DNA of 64,000 nt from Epiperipatus broadwayi (taxonomy: Eukaryota > Onychophora > Udeonychophora > Euonychophora > Peripatidae). The notes beneath the pieces were generated by a model. That model made no database searches. It was not told the DNA's origin and saw nothing but the letters and a program-made list of their open reading frames with translations. This document shows positions 61,981-64,000 of the stretch, one piece after another. The stretch lies in NCBI GenBank assembly GCA_028023455.1, contig JAQFVV010006543.1, positions 1 through 64,000 of the forward strand, read 5' to 3'. The translations under genes and the position numbers were made by a program. Position 1 is the stretch's first letter; every line of letters starts with the position of its first letter.

Positions 61981-64000
61981 GATACCATTAACTTGACACT
62001 ACTCCTGCCATCTTATGAATAGACTTGTTATTAATGTTTTTTTTATAAAATTGACATTGATTGTAATTATTTTCACCATCAATACCTTCTACTACTGCTT
62101 TCCAATATGCATATTAAAAAATATTAAAAAGCATAAACAAAATAAAGAGAAAACGCAACGCTTAAAGAAATAACATTGTAAAGATAAAAAAAAAAAAAAC
62201 TATGGAATATCATTGTGGAGATTGTTAAAGAAGGGAAAATGGACTTCCATATACATTTAATGTATCATGAAAAGTATAATTGAAATAAATGAAACCAAAT
62301 ATATGTAGCTATGACACCTTAATCTGATATTACAGGATATTTAGAAGATTATAAAACAATCAGAATTTGTGTAACATCCATATTTTAAATTCATAGCTAA
62401 ACATCACATGGCAGAAAAAATTTGCGTGACTAAATAAAGTGTTAACCAAATGATAGCTTTTTATTTTGTCTTTTAATTTATCAATTTTGTTAAAAAATCA
62501 TAAACTTTTAAATTATTGTAAAATCTCATCTTATATTATATATGATCTATGAGTGTGTCTGTAAGTGCAGTTTATTTAAAAAGAAAAGTTTAACGACTTT
62601 TTTCTCCTATTTTTCGAGAACAAACATAAAATTTATTGCTGGTAATATCTAACAAAGCTTTATTCTTAATTAGAAAAGTCATTAAAGTATTTGAAAGAAA
62701 TTTTATAATAAAAATTCCATTATTTGCAAAATAATGTTGGGGAGCATTGATTGGGCCAAAACCAAAAAGACAATAATCAGTCATACGGAAGGATGGTACA
62801 TTTAAGCGGCAGCTTTTAAAGTTTTTTTTTTTTTTACTACATCAAATTAAAGATTCACCCGGCTCTACATCGGAATCATTGCCACTGACAATTAATGTGA
62901 TTTTCGGAAAATTGGCAGAAATAGTTTCTAAAAAATTTAAAAATAGTTCTGTATTAATGGAGTTGGAAGACTTTGCAAATAAAACAGTCTTTTTCAAATA
63001 GAAGTTTTATTTCTTTTTAACGCTTTACAACTAAAGTAAAAGAAATAACATTTTTAAAATTAAAAAAAAAAAAAGTCAGCCATAACTGTCAAATAAAAAT
63101 GTTCCGTTATTTCTGGATCAATAAAAAATAGAAATGGTGCAGTAAATCACCGTGAATTTATAACTTATGGAAAGTATTACCTTTTAGTTTATATACGTAT
63201 ACAGTCAACCCTCAAAAGAAGAGATTTTCATAAATTTTAGACATATAAGACAAAAGTTACGTAAATATGAGTATATAAGCCATAGCAAAAATTTTGGCAT
63301 TTAGAATTTAATGATGTAAAGAGGTCAAAAATAGAGCAAATTGTGGATATACTGTTATGCTACACCAAATTTCCAATAAAACAAAATACTCATATGGTTT
63401 CATTGTTTGAGAGTTCATAAGACATTTGAGCACTTAAATCAATCAAAATGTTCTATTCTCTAGAGTTTGCGATTTTGCCACTATGTTAAACCATACAAGG
63501 CAGACATTCAATAAAAAGAGGTCTTAAAATATTAGTTCAAATGGAGTAGTAGCAGGACTTTGCATTAATTAAGCGCTGTATCATGTTGCCATTCAGACAT
63601 TGTCGGTGCAAAGGGCTCAAATTACATTATTTTTAACTATTATTAGTAGGCATTTTACACTTTTGCGTACATTTGATAACCAAAACTAGAATGAAAATAT
63701 ATTTTGATTAATATTAGTTCTAATTACAATACCTAAATGTCAACATCTTTACGTGAAAAATCAATTAAAGAAGAACAACGATTGTGAATTTACAAAAAGG
63801 GTATAAATAGTATTCAATACATATAGCTGACTAGGTCTTATCAGAAATTGACTTCCACTTTTGAGAAATTTGAAAAATATCACCGGACACATAATTTAAA
63901 ATATTTTTTTGCAAAATTAAATTGAATATTTATTTATCACTAAGTGAGTGATGTGTTCTTTTAGCTTTTATTTTAATGTTTGTTTTAAAATTATGGATTA
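61981..64000. other. A/T-rich DNA without recognised features
   Basis: No gene or repeat supported. The 64-codon minus frame at 62,590-62,784 has no recognisable similarity. Confidence 0.4.

Overview
This window looks like intergenic or intronic DNA from an invertebrate animal. It is strongly A+T-rich (about three-quarters by eye). It has no operons, rRNA or CRISPR arrays. It is dominated by decayed transposable elements, tRNA-derived short repeats, palindromic (fold-back) repeats and long trinucleotide arrays. The mix of Tx1/L1-type, Jockey-type and RTE-type LINEs, a Penelope-like element with a GIY-YIG nuclease, hAT and Tigger/Mutator-type DNA elements and tRNA-SINEs suits a metazoan such as a mollusc, cnidarian or flatworm. 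The sequence alone does not settle the species.

Layout. 1-5,275: a near full-length LINE on the minus strand with ORF1 (zinc knuckles) and ORF2 (endonuclease, reverse transcriptase, C-terminal zinc motif). It lies between two (TTA)n arrays. 5,520-25,150: mostly featureless A/T-rich DNA with several copies of a palindromic repeat (family A), RTE remnants, a hAT-type MITE with a perfect 8-bp target duplication, and hairpins. 25,158-26,728: a 1.57-kb element with terminal inverted repeats and a 10-bp target duplication. 28,867-28,922: one well-formed candidate coding exon on the + strand, the best evidence of a host gene. 29,600-33,034: a minus-strand LINE split by a composite tRNA-containing repeat (family B), then a truncated histone H4 pseudogene. 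37,700-46,400: tandem repeats, a 617-bp palindrome, a hAT transposase relic, and a Penelope-type palindrome with hammerhead-like cores. 47,500-47,700: a weaker candidate exon. 48,480-55,174: a second family B palindrome, the Penelope-like RT/GIY-YIG relic, a SINE palindrome and a Tigger-like element. 57,200-61,980: a Jockey-type LINE preceded by a (TTA)n/(TAA)n array, then a GC-richer hairpin-bearing segment ending in another (TAA)n array.

How the parts relate. Almost nothing here is an intact gene. The reading frames are broken LINE, Penelope and transposase genes, so the window records successive insertions. Nested cases can be ordered: family A into an RTE copy at 22 kb, and family B into a LINE at 31 kb. 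The recurring theme is inverted duplication: at least ten palindromes with arms from about 25 to 300 bp, most built from tRNA-SINE or short-repeat sequence.
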